Assembly: GCA_009838075.1 (NCBI GenBank)
Contig: VXSG01000006.1
Span: 1-42,031 of the forward strand
DNA: 42,031 bases
Direction of reading: 5' to 3'
Origin: Boseongicola sp. SB0665_bin_10
GTDB taxonomy: Bacteria; Pseudomonadota; Alphaproteobacteria; Rhodobacterales; Rhodobacteraceae
Below the pieces are notes generated by a model that saw nothing but the letters and a program-made list of their open reading frames with translations, was not told where the DNA came from and searched no databases. Shown piece after piece: positions 27,551 to 36,700 of this stretch. The translations under genes were made by a program, and so were the position numbers. Every line of letters starts with the position of its first letter. Positions within the stretch are counted from its first letter, which is position 1.

Positions 27551-27812
27551 CCTTGGTTGCGGCCTCTTGGTGTCTGCATCAGGCCGTGGAAAGAACCGTC
27601 AATTCGTTTCCTCATGGATTGCGAGTCCGGGAACGGCTTCGCGTTCAGCCCTTTCATGACGGATGTCGACGGCGCGCCTTACGCCAGGCGGGACATCCGA
27701 GGTGCCGTGGACGCAGGACGTTGAGAATTCCAGACCGCGACTTGACCGCCATTGCGCGCAATCCTATCCCTGAAGACGCGAACGGGAGGGAGGACGGCGT
27801 CTCCCGGGCAGC

Positions 27813-28067
27813 ATGGAGCGCAAGATGGAACTCGTCACGACAGCCCAGGTTCTGGAGGCGTATTCCAGGGGCGCCATCCCGCCTGAGGAAGCCATCCGGC
27901 GTCTTGGCGTGACAGGATTCGGCGACCTGATGCTGGTGATGGCGGACTGCGAGGTCCCCCTCCCCCGAGGGGCCGGGGAGGAAGCGGAGACGGAGCGCGA
28001 ACTCCGCGAGGCGCTGCCGATTCTGCGCGCGAACCTGGTTTCCGGTCCGGAGGCCGCCGGGAAATGA
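27813..28067 (+). CDS. Putative antitoxin of a PIN-domain toxin-antitoxin pair
   Basis: This small acidic protein has 84 residues (80 if it starts at ATG 27825). The N-terminal half (TAQVLEAYSRGAIPPEEAIR followed by RLGVTGFGDLML) looks like a short helix-turn-helix, comparable in style to UPF0175-type antitoxins, and is followed by CEVPLPRG and an acidic helix. The main support is context: its stop overlaps the start of a PIN-domain protein by four bases (ATGA), the usual antitoxin-toxin arrangement. No specific family is assigned. The start is uncertain, as GGGAGGGAGG is about 18 bases from ATG 27813. Confidence 0.62.
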   Translation: MERKMELVTTAQVLEAYSRGAIPPEEAIRRLGVTGFGDLMLVMADCEVPLPRGAGEEAETERELREALPILRANLVSGPEAAGK

Positions 28068-28726
28068 TCTCCGTCGTCGTGCCGGACACGGGTCCGCTCA
28101 TCTCGCTCGGCCTGGTCGGACGGCTCGATCTCATCGACAGGTTCAACAGCCAGATCCTAATCACGGATGCCGTCAAGACAGAGCTTCTCGAGGGCCGTCC
28201 GTCTGTGCCGGAACGGGAGGCCCTTGCAGGGTGGATCGCGGCGGGAGGCAACCGGCTGCGCATCGTGGAGACCCCGTCGGGAAGTCTCCTGCAAAGGGCT
28301 TTCGACCTCCTGAAGTACGTCCCGGAGGACAGGCTTGATCACGAGCGCCGGAAAGTACGACGCGAGTTGAGGAACGCCGGGGAGAACTCCATCCGAGACC
28401 TGGCGGAGGAAATGCGCGGTGGACTGGTCGGTGACACGACCGGACTTGTGCTTTTCGAAGACAGGCGCGTGAGGAACATGGATTTCGGGCCGCGCGTGCG
28501 CCGCCTCTCGACATGGTCCTTCGTCCTCGCGCTCGAGGCGTTGGGCGTCATACCTTCGGCGGAAGGCCTGTTCGACGAGATCGAAAGAGCGGGACGCATG
28601 GCCAGCCGCATCGTCTTCGACCGGTGCGGGGCTGACGCCGGGGACGACTTCGCGGAAAGCTACGACATGACGGGACTTGCGACGAGGAAAAGGGATGACG
28701 GGGACGGCTCCGGCGGGCCTCGCTGA
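28064..28726 (+). CDS. PIN-domain ribonuclease, putative toxin (DUF3368-like)
   Basis: This is a 220-residue protein. The fold starts with VVPDTGPLISLGLVGRLDLI, a PIN-type first strand with D8. Further acidic residues at the expected positions are E40 (DAVKTELLE), E107 (GENSIRDLA) and D133 (LFEDRRV). The region STWSFVLALEALGVIPSAEG resembles the DUF3368 C-terminal helix pair, with a typical extension after it. PIN toxins cleave RNA and are neutralised by a co-translated antitoxin. At 220 residues it is longer than most PIN toxins (about 130-160), with an insert around residues 60-105. Confidence 0.72.
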   Translation: MISVVVPDTGPLISLGLVGRLDLIDRFNSQILITDAVKTELLEGRPSVPEREALAGWIAAGGNRLRIVETPSGSLLQRAFDLLKYVPEDRLDHERRKVRRELRNAGENSIRDLAEEMRGGLVGDTTGLVLFEDRRVRNMDFGPRVRRLSTWSFVLALEALGVIPSAEGLFDEIERAGRMASRIVFDRCGADAGDDFAESYDMTGLATRKRDDGDGSGGPR

Positions 28727-28733
28727 AACGCGT

Positions 28734-28763
28734 CTCGTGTTCACCTTACGGTTGAGCGACTTT
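28734..28763 (+). repeat. Imperfect 30-base direct repeat, copy B
   Basis: It starts eight bases after the PIN gene stop and matches copy A (27196-27225) at 24 of 30 positions, including GTTCA, ACGGTT and AGCGAC blocks. Confidence 0.3.
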
Positions 28764-28888
28764 GTCCTTGCAATCGGCAGGTCCGAAAGACGGCGCGACA
28801 AGGAAAGGCGGGCAGGGCGGAAGCCATGTCACTGCAGTTGCGGCGGGCTCCGCGTCGGCGCAGACGGACGGGACCGCTGGAATCGCTG

Positions 28889-29755
28889 CTATCGCGCCTT
28901 GCGAATCAAGCTGCCGGCGCCGTGCTCGGTGAACAGTTCCAGGAGGCAGGCGTTCGGCGCGCGCCCGTCAAGAATGACGACGGCGCGCACTCCGCCGGCA
29001 ATGGCAGCAAGCGCGGTTTCGGTCTTGGGCACCATTCCGTCGGCGATGACGCCATCCCTCGACAACTCGCGGACTTGCTCGGGCGTGATCTCCGTCACGA
29101 CTTCTCCTTCGGCATTCATCACCCCGGGCACATCGGTGAGGAGAAGCAGCCGGTCGGCGTCCAGGCTTGCCGCAATGGCGCCCGCCGCTGTGTCGCCGTT
29201 GACATTGAGCGTCTCGCCGTTCCGCCCCGCTCCAAGTGGCGCGATGACCGGAATCAACTCGGCTTCCATCAAGGTGCGCAGGATGCCTGGGTCCATTTCG
29301 GCGGGTTCACCCACGAGACCGAGATCCGGTTCGGCCTGGTCACAGATCATCAGGTTGGCGTCCTTTCCGGAGAGACCGAGCGCCCGCCCACCTTCGGCGT
29401 TGATCGCCTGGACGATGCGCTTGTTCACGAGCCCCGAAAGCACCATTTCAACGACCTCGGCAGTTGCCTGGTCCGTCACCCGCTTTCCACGCACGAACTC
29501 GGTCCTTATGCCGAGCCTGTCGAGCATTTCCGCGATCATCGGCCCGCCCCCGTGAACGATGACCGGATTGACGCCGACCTGCCGCATCAGCACGATGTCG
29601 CGCGCGAATCTGGCCATCGCGTCGGCGTCGCCCATCGCGTTGCCGCCGAACTTGATGACGACGGTCGCGCCGTCGTAGCGTTGCAGGTACGGCAACGCTT
29701 CGTTCAGGGTGCGTGCCGTGGCGATCCAATCGCGATTCATGTCTCTCGATCTCAT
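28889..29755 (-). CDS. argB: Acetylglutamate kinase
   Basis: This 288-residue ArgB phosphorylates N-acetyl-L-glutamate in the second step of arginine synthesis. It has the phosphate-binding motif [23 protein letters not shown], and [21 protein letters not shown] in the C-terminal half. The N-terminal helix ([20 protein letters not shown]) is of the type that allows hexamer formation in arginine-inhibited enzymes. ATG 29755 has AGAGGG seven bases upstream; ATG 29740 is an alternative. It is the last gene of the yidC-MOSC-engB-argB run. Confidence 0.95.
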   Translation of the reverse strand: MRSRDMNRDWIATARTLNEALPYLQRYDGATVVIKFGGNAMGDADAMARFARDIVLMRQVGVNPVIVHGGGPMIAEMLDRLGIRTEFVRGKRVTDQATAEVVEMVLSGLVNKRIVQAINAEGGRALGLSGKDANLMICDQAEPDLGLVGEPAEMDPGILRTLMEAELIPVIAPLGAGRNGETLNVNGDTAAGAIAASLDADRLLLLTDVPGVMNAEGEVVTEITPEQVRELSRDGVIADGMVPKTETALAAIAGGVRAVVILDGRAPNACLLELFTEHGAGSLIRKAR

Positions 29756-29801
29756 CAGAATGCCCTCTTCGGGGCCTCAGTAAGCTCTCGCCCTGCCAGT
29801 C

Positions 29802-30452
29802 TCAAGCTGAACCCGAAATGACCGCGCGCAGCACCTCGACGCCCTCGCCCGTCTCCGAGGATGTCAGCACGATTTCCGGGAATGCGGCCGGGTGCGCCTG
29901 GAGTGCGTTTCGCACTTGCCGAAGCAAGTTGTCCCGATCCTTCGCCTTTGCCTTGTCGGCCTTCGTCAGCACGATCTGGAAGGAAACTGCCGAGACGTCC
30001 AGCAGGGTCAGGATTTCCTCGTCGACCGGCTTTATGCCGTGGCGCGCGTCGATCAAGACGAATGCGCGGCGAAGCGTGGCGCGTCCGGCAAGGTAGGATT
30101 TGAGCAGCCTTTGCCAGTTCTCGACCACTTCCAGTGGCGCCTTGGCAAATCCATAGCCGGGCAAGTCGACAAGGTAGTGGCTGTCCGCCAGCGTGAAGAA
30201 ATTGATTTCCTGCGTCCTGCCGGGCGTGTTCGAGGTGCGGGCAAGCGCCTTCCTGCCCGTCACCGCGTTGATCAGCGTGGACTTGCCGACATTCGAACGA
30301 CCCGCGAAACAGATCTCGATCCTGTCGGCGGGCGGCAGCCCGCTCATGGCGACGACTCCCTTCAGGAAATCCGTGCCCTTGGCAAAGAGCGCACGGCCAG
30401 CCTTCACGTCCGAAGCGCTTGCCGCAGCAAGCGGAAACGGAAGAGACATCAT
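29802..30452 (-). CDS. engB: Ribosome biogenesis/cell division GTPase EngB (YihA/YsxC)
   Basis: This 216-residue TRAFAC GTPase is needed for 50S maturation. G1 is GRSNVGKST (51-59), G2 is the threonine in NTPGRTQEINFF, G3 is DLPGYG (96-101) and G4 is TKAD (163-166). The C-terminal SSETGEG supplies G5. It overlaps the MOSC stop by four bases (ATGA). Confidence 0.95.
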   Translation of the reverse strand: MMSLPFPLAAASASDVKAGRALFAKGTDFLKGVVAMSGLPPADRIEICFAGRSNVGKSTLINAVTGRKALARTSNTPGRTQEINFFTLADSHYLVDLPGYGFAKAPLEVVENWQRLLKSYLAGRATLRRAFVLIDARHGIKPVDEEILTLLDVSAVSFQIVLTKADKAKAKDRDNLLRQVRNALQAHPAAFPEIVLTSSETGEGVEVLRAVISGSA

Positions 30453-31198
30453 GTCACGACCTCGACCGCGTCGCTCGTAGCGATTTCGCCTCCATGGATC
30501 ACTTCGGCGTAGACTCCGAATTCCTGATGGCCAAGCGCCCGAAGCGCCCCGAGCGTGTCCACGTCGCGGCGTCCAGTGTCAGGGTTGGCCATGGTCGCCT
30601 TGCATCGCGTGATCTCGCAATGCACATGCAACACGACTTCGCCGACCCTAATCTTCTTGCCGACCCAGCCCTTCTCTTCCCAGGGTGCCAGGCCCGCGAT
30701 CCAGAGGTTTCCGCGCCAGCGGTTGATTGACAGGTTCCGCCCCACCCTTTGCGACAAGTCATGGTTCGACGCCAACGAGTTGACCGAAATCCAAGGGTCC
30801 GGAGCATCCGTGAGATTCGCGTTCACGGGGCGATGGAGTCCTGTCGGTTTGGGCAGGTCTTCAGGCCAGATTCGCGATAGCCACTCGAGCAGGAAAGAAA
30901 TGTCAGTTGTCGAGTCGGGACAGATCGAGATCTCGCCCGCCTCGGGATGGGAGAGCGTCAGGCGGTTCAGCGATTCATCCCAGCTGCAGGTGGCGGCCAT
31001 CAGTTTCGGCTCGGTTACGCCACGCAGGAAGTTCGCCTTTGGAGCCCAGCCTTGCTCCAGCCTCGAACGTGCGTGAGCCACTGCCCATACCCGGTCCATC
31101 GGGAGCCACTGGCCATGCGTCAGGACGGTGCGGCTCAGTTCTTCTCGTCCGATCGCCTTAAGTGGATGGCGGATAATGCGGTCAAGCGTTGCGTTCAT
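30449..31198 (-). CDS. MOSC-domain protein
   Basis: This is a 249-residue protein. An N-terminal MOSC-N-like beta-barrel (IIRHPLKAIGREELSRTVLT) is followed by a MOSC domain with FLRGVTEPKLMA, RPVNANLTDAPDPWISV, RWRGNLWIAGLAPWEE and CEITRCKATMANPDTG. The conserved Cys (in TRCKAT) corresponds to the sulfur- or Mo-related residue of MOSC proteins such as MOCOS C-terminus, YcbX and mARC. The substrate is unknown. Four-base overlaps join it to yidC and engB, so the three are co-translated. Confidence 0.88.
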   Translation of the reverse strand: MNATLDRIIRHPLKAIGREELSRTVLTHGQWLPMDRVWAVAHARSRLEQGWAPKANFLRGVTEPKLMAATCSWDESLNRLTLSHPEAGEISICPDSTTDISFLLEWLSRIWPEDLPKPTGLHRPVNANLTDAPDPWISVNSLASNHDLSQRVGRNLSINRWRGNLWIAGLAPWEEKGWVGKKIRVGEVVLHVHCEITRCKATMANPDTGRRDVDTLGALRALGHQEFGVYAEVIHGGEIATSDAVEVVT

Positions 31199-33195
31199 CG
31201 CTTCTTGCGGGACTTCTTCCTTCCGGAGCGTTTTCGGGCCGGCTTTTGCGAAGGCTTGGCCGGCGGTTGATCCTCCGGATCGTCCGCTTTCAATTCCGCT
31301 TTCGATGCATCGTCATTCTTGGCCTTGGCAGGCTCGTCGGGCTTTGTCGTTCCGCGGATGTTGCCCCAGATGTCGGGCCTGTATCCGTGCCCGCGCATGA
31401 TGATATACTGCTGGGCAAAGGTGATCACGTTGTTGGCGATCCAGTAGATCACAAGCCCGCTCGCGAAGCTGCCCAGCATGAACATGAAGATCCACGGCAT
31501 CCACGCGAAGATCATCTGCTGGGTCGGATCCGTCGGGGCCGGATTCAGCTTCTGCTGCATCCACATGGAGACACCGAGAATGATCGGCAGGATGCCGATG
31601 AAAATCAGGCTGAGAATGGTTTCGGGTCCAGGTGCCGGGAACGGGAGGATGCCGAACAGGTTCATTATGGATGTCGGATCTGGGGCGGACAGATCCTGGA
31701 ACGGCCCGAACCACGGGGCATGGCGAAGCTCTATCGTGACAAAGATCACCTTGTAGAGCGAGAAGAAGATCGGAATCTGCAGAAGGATGGGCAGGCATCC
31801 GGCGGCGGGATTGACCTTTTCCTTCTTGTAGAGCGCCATCATTTCCTGCTGGAGTTTCTGGCGGTCGTCGCCGGCGCGTTCCTTCAGGATTTGCATCTCG
31901 GGCTGGAGTTCCTTCATTCGGGCCATCGAGACGTATGACTTTCGCGCCAACGGGAAGAGCAGCGCCTTGATCAGCAGGGTCAGGCAGATGATTGCCCATC
32001 CCGTGTTGCCGATCACGGCATTGAGCTCGTGCAGGGCGAAGAAGATGGGCTTGGTCAGGAAATAGAACCAGCCCCAGTCGATGGAATCGATGAAGCCCTC
32101 GACCTGCGCGTCGCCGCCGAAGCCCATGAAATATGCAATCGAGTCATTGAAGCCCTCGACTCTGCGACCGGCTTCGTAATCGCGAATCGTGTCCCATTCC
32201 TTCGCGCCGGCAAAAAGGCGGGTCGTTGCGCTCGCGGAGCCGTCCGGCGCGACCGTCACCGTCGGCATTCGGGCTGCGGTACGATAGACGTCCGCGTCGG
32301 GCCGGTATTGAACGACGCTGGTAAAGGGCATCCCCTGCTCAGGGATCAGCGCTGTCATCCAGTAATGATCCGTGAAGCCCACCCAGCCGCTGGATTCGAC
32401 CTGGACAACGTCTGCGCTCGGCCCCCAACGGTCATCGTAGGACAGGTCCGGCATGTCGGAGTAGTCGATTTCGTCAAGCTGGCCGTCGTTTCGCCGGATC
32501 GCTCCCTCGTGGAGGATGAAGAAGCCGGAAAGGTCCTGAGGTTCACCGTGGCGTTCCACGAGGCCGTATGGGGCAAGGCGGACCGGTTGACTGGTGGGGT
32601 TCTCAACTGTCTGGGTTACGGTGAACAGAAAGCGGTCATCAATCTCGATCTGGCGCCGAAAGACCAGGCCTGACGGGCTGTCCCAGCGGAGCGTCAGGGG
32701 CGCTCCTGGCGCAAGCGTCGTCCCGTTGTCCAGTTTCCATATCGTGTCGGTTGCAGGCACGTCGTCGGGTCCAAGCTCACCGCCCGGGACCCAGCCGAAC
32801 ACAGCGTAGTAGGGATGCTCCGTGCCGACGGGAGCAAACAGGATGACCTCCTCGGCCGAGGGATCCTGGGTGACGTGATAATGGTGGAGCGAAAGCTGGT
32901 CGATGCGGCCGCCCGCCAGCGAGATGGAGCCCTGGACATTTGGAGTCTCGATTGGAACGCGGCCGGCTTCGGGTGACTCGTTCGCGGAATCCTGCGGTGC
33001 CGCGGCAGTGGCCTCAGTGCCGGATTCGGCGGAGGGGATCGTTGCCTGGCCGTCCTCGGTGGCTGTGGCGGAGGCGTCCGTCGGCTGCGATCCTGGGGCC
33101 TCGACCGGTTCCGGCGCGAAATAGATCATCCACACGACCAGCACAAGGGAACTCAGCACCATCGCGAGTATCAAGTTCTTGTTGTGATCGTCCAT
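31195..33195 (-). CDS. yidC: Membrane protein insertase YidC (Oxa1 family)
   Basis: This 666-residue inner-membrane insertase works with or without SecYEG. The N-terminal anchor (NKNLILAMVLSSLVLVVWMI) is followed by a Ser/Glu/Ala-rich linker and a large periplasmic beta-sandwich (about 70-370). The five conserved Oxa1 segments begin near GWFYFLTKPIFFALHELN, and KLQQEMMALYKKEKVNPAAG is the cytoplasmic hairpin. The basic tail (KKSRKKR) suits ribosome binding. ATG 33195 (MDDHNKN) is chosen over an upstream in-frame start at 33249. Confidence 0.95.
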   Translation of the reverse strand: MDDHNKNLILAMVLSSLVLVVWMIYFAPEPVEAPGSQPTDASATATEDGQATIPSAESGTEATAAAPQDSANESPEAGRVPIETPNVQGSISLAGGRIDQLSLHHYHVTQDPSAEEVILFAPVGTEHPYYAVFGWVPGGELGPDDVPATDTIWKLDNGTTLAPGAPLTLRWDSPSGLVFRRQIEIDDRFLFTVTQTVENPTSQPVRLAPYGLVERHGEPQDLSGFFILHEGAIRRNDGQLDEIDYSDMPDLSYDDRWGPSADVVQVESSGWVGFTDHYWMTALIPEQGMPFTSVVQYRPDADVYRTAARMPTVTVAPDGSASATTRLFAGAKEWDTIRDYEAGRRVEGFNDSIAYFMGFGGDAQVEGFIDSIDWGWFYFLTKPIFFALHELNAVIGNTGWAIICLTLLIKALLFPLARKSYVSMARMKELQPEMQILKERAGDDRQKLQQEMMALYKKEKVNPAAGCLPILLQIPIFFSLYKVIFVTIELRHAPWFGPFQDLSAPDPTSIMNLFGILPFPAPGPETILSLIFIGILPIILGVSMWMQQKLNPAPTDPTQQMIFAWMPWIFMFMLGSFASGLVIYWIANNVITFAQQYIIMRGHGYRPDIWGNIRGTTKPDEPAKAKNDDASKAELKADDPEDQPPAKPSQKPARKRSGRKKSRKKR

Positions 33196-33230
33196 GGCCC
33201 TGCCGGAGTTTCCCAAACCGCGCCCGTGGT

Positions 33231-33257
33231 TCAATAGTCCGGCGACCAAAAGGTCAA
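33231..33257 (-). promoter_or_regulatory. Weak candidate promoter for yidC
   Basis: On the minus strand, TTGACC (33257-33252) is followed after 15 bases by TATTGA (33236-33231). The spacing is short and the -10 imperfect. It is mentioned because yidC, separated from yidD by three other genes, needs a transcription source. Confidence 0.22.
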
Positions 33258-33689
33258 GGCATTTTGGTGTCGGGCCCGGCTGACGCCGCCTGCAGGGAAG
33301 CCGGCAATCCGTTTGGGTCTCCGCCGGAACACGGCATCAATTTGGCCGACCGCCCGGGCGCGAGAAGGTTTCCCTTCAAGCTGCCGCTGGCCGTCGTCTT
33401 GGATCCCAGGGCTGGAGCGGCCCTGAGCCAGGCGCGTGTTCACGCCTTGTCTCCGGGCGACGAACGGCCTGGTCGCCGACGGAACGTCTTGACCCTTGGC
33501 CCGCCCGAGTGATCGACGCCACACTGATTGGCCTTGGCAGCCCGGTCGAATGCGGGAATTTCCTGTTGTCCCCATGTCACGGGATCAGCTTGAAACGCTC
33601 AGGTCGTGCGCCCCCCGAATCGCGCGGGCGGCAGCAGAAACGCCCGCTGGCGACGCCGAGCCGGAGCAGGCGCATTTCAACGGATTGCT
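33258..33689. other. Gap between yidC and ttcA without recognisable genes
   Basis: About 430 bases contain only short open frames on both strands (for example minus 33231-33575 and plus 33509-33754), whose translations are Arg/Pro/Gly-rich and match nothing I recognise. No tRNA or clear terminator was seen. It may be decayed sequence left after insertions in this part of the rnpA-yidC block. Confidence 0.45.
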
Positions 33690-34568
33690 TCACGGAGACG
33701 GGCGTGCCGAGATTCCACGGCGATCGACGCCACTCCTGTCCTTGGGTTTGCTGACAAGACCAGTGAAATTGAAGAGCTTGGGATCGAGAAGGTGCGAAGG
33801 ACGCGCGTTCATCAACGCGCGGAACATGACCTGCCGCCGGCCGGGCGCGTTTCTTTCCCACTCATCCAGAATCGCCTTGACCTGCTGGCGCTGCAGCCCG
33901 TCCTGGCTGCCGCACAGGTCGCAGGGAATGATGGGATAGTTCATCGCTGCGGCAAAGCGTGCGCAGTCGGATTCCGCCACATGGGCAAGCGGGCGACAGA
34001 CAAGCAGGTCGCCTTCCTCGTTCAGGAGTTTCGGCGGCATCGTCGCCAGCCGGCCACCATGGAAGAGGTTCATGAAGAAGGTCTCGAGAATGTCATCCCT
34101 GTGGTGGCCGAGCACGATTGCCGAGCACCCCTCTTCGCGGGCAATGCGATAGAGATGTCCGCGCCTCAGCCGGGAGCAGAGGGCACAGTAGGTCTTGTCG
34201 GCCGGGACTTTCTCGGTGACGATGGAATAGGTGTCCTGGAACTCGATCCTGTGGGGGACCTGCATGCGGTCGAGGAATTTCGGCAGAACGGTTGACGGGA
34301 AGCCTGGTTGTCCTTGATCCAGGTTGCAGGCAAGCATGTCCGCTGGAAGGAGGCCGCGCCACTTGAGTTCATGCAGCGCAGCGAGAAGGGTGTAGCTGTC
34401 CTTGCCGCCCGAGAGGCAGACCAGCCAGCGAGCGCCGCGTTCGATCATGCCATATTGCTCGATTGCCATGCGCACATTGCGGACGATGCGCTTTCGGAGC
34501 TTCCGGAACTCGGTCGTCGAAGGCGCGCCGTGAAAGAGCGGATGGATGTCGTCAGCCTCGTCAAGCAT
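33690..34568 (-). CDS. ttcA: tRNA 2-thiocytidine(32) synthetase TtcA
   Basis: This 292-residue PP-loop ATPase thiolates C32 of some tRNAs using a [4Fe-4S] cluster. The PP-loop is SGGKDS (53-58). The cluster ligands are C128 and C131 (CALC), with C219 in [10 protein letters not shown] as the likely third. [16 protein letters not shown] and [12 protein letters not shown] are family blocks. No Shine-Dalgarno is visible, and a promoter candidate places transcription initiation at or next to the ATG, so it may be leaderless. Confidence 0.93.
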   Translation of the reverse strand: MLDEADDIHPLFHGAPSTTEFRKLRKRIVRNVRMAIEQYGMIERGARWLVCLSGGKDSYTLLAALHELKWRGLLPADMLACNLDQGQPGFPSTVLPKFLDRMQVPHRIEFQDTYSIVTEKVPADKTYCALCSRLRRGHLYRIAREEGCSAIVLGHHRDDILETFFMNLFHGGRLATMPPKLLNEEGDLLVCRPLAHVAESDCARFAAAMNYPIIPCDLCGSQDGLQRQQVKAILDEWERNAPGRRQVMFRALMNARPSHLLDPKLFNFTGLVSKPKDRSGVDRRGISARPSP

Positions 34569-34574
34569 GGTGCG

Positions 34575-34603
34575 GCAATAGTGAATTCAGGATTGCAGGA
34601 CAA
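34575..34603 (-). promoter_or_regulatory. Candidate promoter of ttcA, predicted leaderless start
   Basis: On the minus strand, TTGTCC (34603-34598), 17 bases and TATTGC (34580-34575) form a promoter-like pair. The -10 is identical to that of the rpmH candidate promoter. Counting seven bases from the -10 end puts +1 at about 34568, the A of the ttcA ATG. Confidence 0.45.
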
Positions 34604-34620
34604 GAGACGGCGCAGGCCAA

Positions 34621-36660
34621 TTACCTCACGGACCGCAGCCGAAACGGGATACGCCAGCGTGGCTGCACAAGTCTTGCACCCAGGAAATTCTCGACCGCCT
34701 TGACGTCGAGCACGAACTCGGCCGCGCGGCTCTCGTGCTCGTGCAGCATGTAGGTCGGGAGATCCCGCCACTCGAAGTCGGGATGTCCGAAACTGTTGGT
34801 CCCGACCCGGATCCAGACCTTGCCTCCCTCGGCAAACCAGCCCTCGCTGTCAGTCGCCGGTCGGGAAGCCTGGCGTCGCGCCGGATCGAGGAGGCTGCGC
34901 AATTGCTCGCGCAGGGCATCGTACCGCGTGGACGCATACTCCTGCCAGGTGACCGCGCCTGCCCATGCAGGATCATGGCCACACTCGATCAGGATGCCTG
35001 ACAGGACTTCCGACGACAGCCGCAGCCAGTCGCCACCGTCCACGTCGATGCGGTCCAGCACCATGCGCAGGTAGCGACGATAGAGATGCGTGGTCGGCTC
35101 GATCGTGGCCAGCCGGTCGGCCATGGCGATGCGGCCGTCCTCGTCTTCGCTGGGAAGCGAGGCAGAACTGTAGATCAGGAGGCACCGCTTCGCGACTTCG
35201 TCCGGAAATGCGCCGACCCGGGCATTCATCGAGACTACCATGCATGGGGTCTCGCCGTGCGGAGGCAAGGTCTCGTCCTTGATGAATTCCGGTGCATGAT
35301 CCCTGAAACGGCGCCAGCCCATGTCATCGAAGAAGGCGGGCATGCGCCGGTATGACGCGTCGATCTCGCGCAGCAGCAAGCCCGTCATCGGCGTCCTGAC
35401 AGCATTCGGAAAGTCGTCCGCAAACATGAACTTTCCGGCGATGTCCACGAGTTGCGTCTTGCCGGAGTTGGACTTGCCATAGATGATCCCGACTCTGGGA
35501 TAGCGGATGACGTCCCGGTCCTCGAGTGCAGCCTGGCGACGCAGCGTGCATATGAGCGGCGAAAAGAACATCCAGCACAGAAAGACGAAATAGTCCTTCT
35601 GCAATTTCCCGACGTCGCCGCGAAAGGCCTCGCCATAGGTTTCCCAGAAGGTCGCCAGCGCTTCGGCGTCCCGGCTCACCTGCCCGTCCTCGCTGTCGAG
35701 AGGCCAGTCGGCGCCGCAGACCGTGGCTTGCCGCCTGTCCAGGTCAAGGGAGAAGGTCGGGTGGATGGCAGCCTGACCCCTGGTCTGGCGCCGGATCATC
35801 CCGGAGAACCGCTTGCGTATCGAGTCGTCCAGCCTGACCCTCATCCTGTCGGTCTTCGGCTTTTCCTTGCGCAGTGCCGGCAGAACCAGGTCGTAAATCC
35901 TTTCCAGCCGACGCCCGCGCTCAACCGACTCCTCCGCCTCGACCGGTTTCGCGATCTGAATCACCTGCAACCCGCGGTCAGGTGCCAGCACCGGCGCCTC
36001 GACCGGTGACATGCCCTCCGCCGGGTCGCGCCGGTCTTCGGCGAGTTTCGCGAGCGGGAGCTCGGCGGATGCATGATCCCGGACGCGTCGATACTGGTCT
36101 TCGAAGTGGTCCCAAGCCAGATCGTCATTGAACCGCATGAGCACCTCGTGCTGGTCGCCGAGCAACGCCGACGTCGAGAAGTTGGCTGAGCCGGTCAGCA
36201 CGGAGCGGCCTCCGTCCGGCCCGTCTGAGAGCAGGAAAATCTTTGCATGCGAAACATGTCCCTCGACCACCCATACCCGCAATCTGCCGCTCCGAATGCG
36301 CTCGTGCAGCCCTTCCCTGCGCGACACGGAAATGCCCTGGAGCGCCTTGCGAACGTCCTCCATCGCGACCGTCTGCAGCGCGATGAGCGCGGCCATGTCA
36401 TTCACGGTTCGCGAATGGCCCATCACCACTTCGACGCTTGCCTCTTCGAACTGCTCGAGCAGCGAGGCGAGCATTGGAACGCTTGCCGAGTAGGTGAGGA
36501 TCCGAATGCACCGGTACCGAGCGAACTCGTCGAGATCGAAGTGGCGTACTGCCAGCGCCTGGGCATCGAGCACCGTTGTCGGCGCCCACACGGCGTCCGA
36601 CCCGAACAGTTCGGGAGCGTGAATGTCGCCGGTGTCTCGCATGCTCGCGCGCTTCGACAT
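34621..36660 (-). CDS. PLD-family nuclease fused to a P-loop (SF3/AAA+-like) ATPase, putative defence effector
   Basis: This is a 679-residue two-part protein. Residues 1-200 contain one phospholipase D-type catalytic motif: H138-x-K140 in SHAKIFLLSDG, with D146, then LTGSANFS (155-162). One motif per chain suggests a dimeric nuclease, as in BfiI or Nuc. After a charged linker, residues about 330-560 hold a P-loop ATPase: Walker A GKSNSGKT (395-402), Walker B-like AFFDD (442-446), and VVSMNA (475-480) as a sensor/motif-C-like element, an order resembling SF3 helicases or AAA+ proteins. ATG 36660 has GAGG nine bases upstream. The upstream HNH gene ends 40 bases before it. The exact family is not recognised. 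Confidence 0.72.
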   Translation of the reverse strand: MSKRASMRDTGDIHAPELFGSDAVWAPTTVLDAQALAVRHFDLDEFARYRCIRILTYSASVPMLASLLEQFEEASVEVVMGHSRTVNDMAALIALQTVAMEDVRKALQGISVSRREGLHERIRSGRLRVWVVEGHVSHAKIFLLSDGPDGGRSVLTGSANFSTSALLGDQHEVLMRFNDDLAWDHFEDQYRRVRDHASAELPLAKLAEDRRDPAEGMSPVEAPVLAPDRGLQVIQIAKPVEAEESVERGRRLERIYDLVLPALRKEKPKTDRMRVRLDDSIRKRFSGMIRRQTRGQAAIHPTFSLDLDRRQATVCGADWPLDSEDGQVSRDAEALATFWETYGEAFRGDVGKLQKDYFVFLCWMFFSPLICTLRRQAALEDRDVIRYPRVGIIYGKSNSGKTQLVDIAGKFMFADDFPNAVRTPMTGLLLREIDASYRRMPAFFDDMGWRRFRDHAPEFIKDETLPPHGETPCMVVSMNARVGAFPDEVAKRCLLIYSSASLPSEDEDGRIAMADRLATIEPTTHLYRRYLRMVLDRIDVDGGDWLRLSSEVLSGILIECGHDPAWAGAVTWQEYASTRYDALREQLRSLLDPARRQASRPATDSEGWFAEGGKVWIRVGTNSFGHPDFEWRDLPTYMLHEHESRAAEFVLDVKAVENFLGARLVQPRWRIPFRLRSVR

Positions 36661-36700
36661 CTGGTTCGTCCTCGATTGGCCTGTGCACTCGGAGGGCGCT

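Larger units (their letters stand above)
27137..27812. other. Gene-poor gap between acyl-CoA synthetase and the TA pair
   Basis: This 676-base divergent spacer shows no recognisable protein or RNA gene. Short open frames exist on both strands (for example minus 27175-27657 and plus 27511-27912) but resemble nothing known to me. It holds a weak minus-strand promoter candidate for the synthetase (TTGAAC at 27206-27201, 17 bases, TACCGT at 27183-27178), one copy of an imperfect 30-base repeat (27196-27225), and two overlapping hairpins (27526-27550). Confidence 0.5.

Noticed and set aside
27511-27912. A plus-strand 133-codon frame (GTG start) overlapping the antitoxin gene in another frame
   Set aside because: No recognisable domain, an Arg-rich second half, and it conflicts with the ATGA-coupled antitoxin-toxin pair.
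28677-29821. Plus-strand open frames of 292 and 331 codons opposite argB
   Set aside because: argB is complete and has a ribosome site; the plus-strand translations show no domain.
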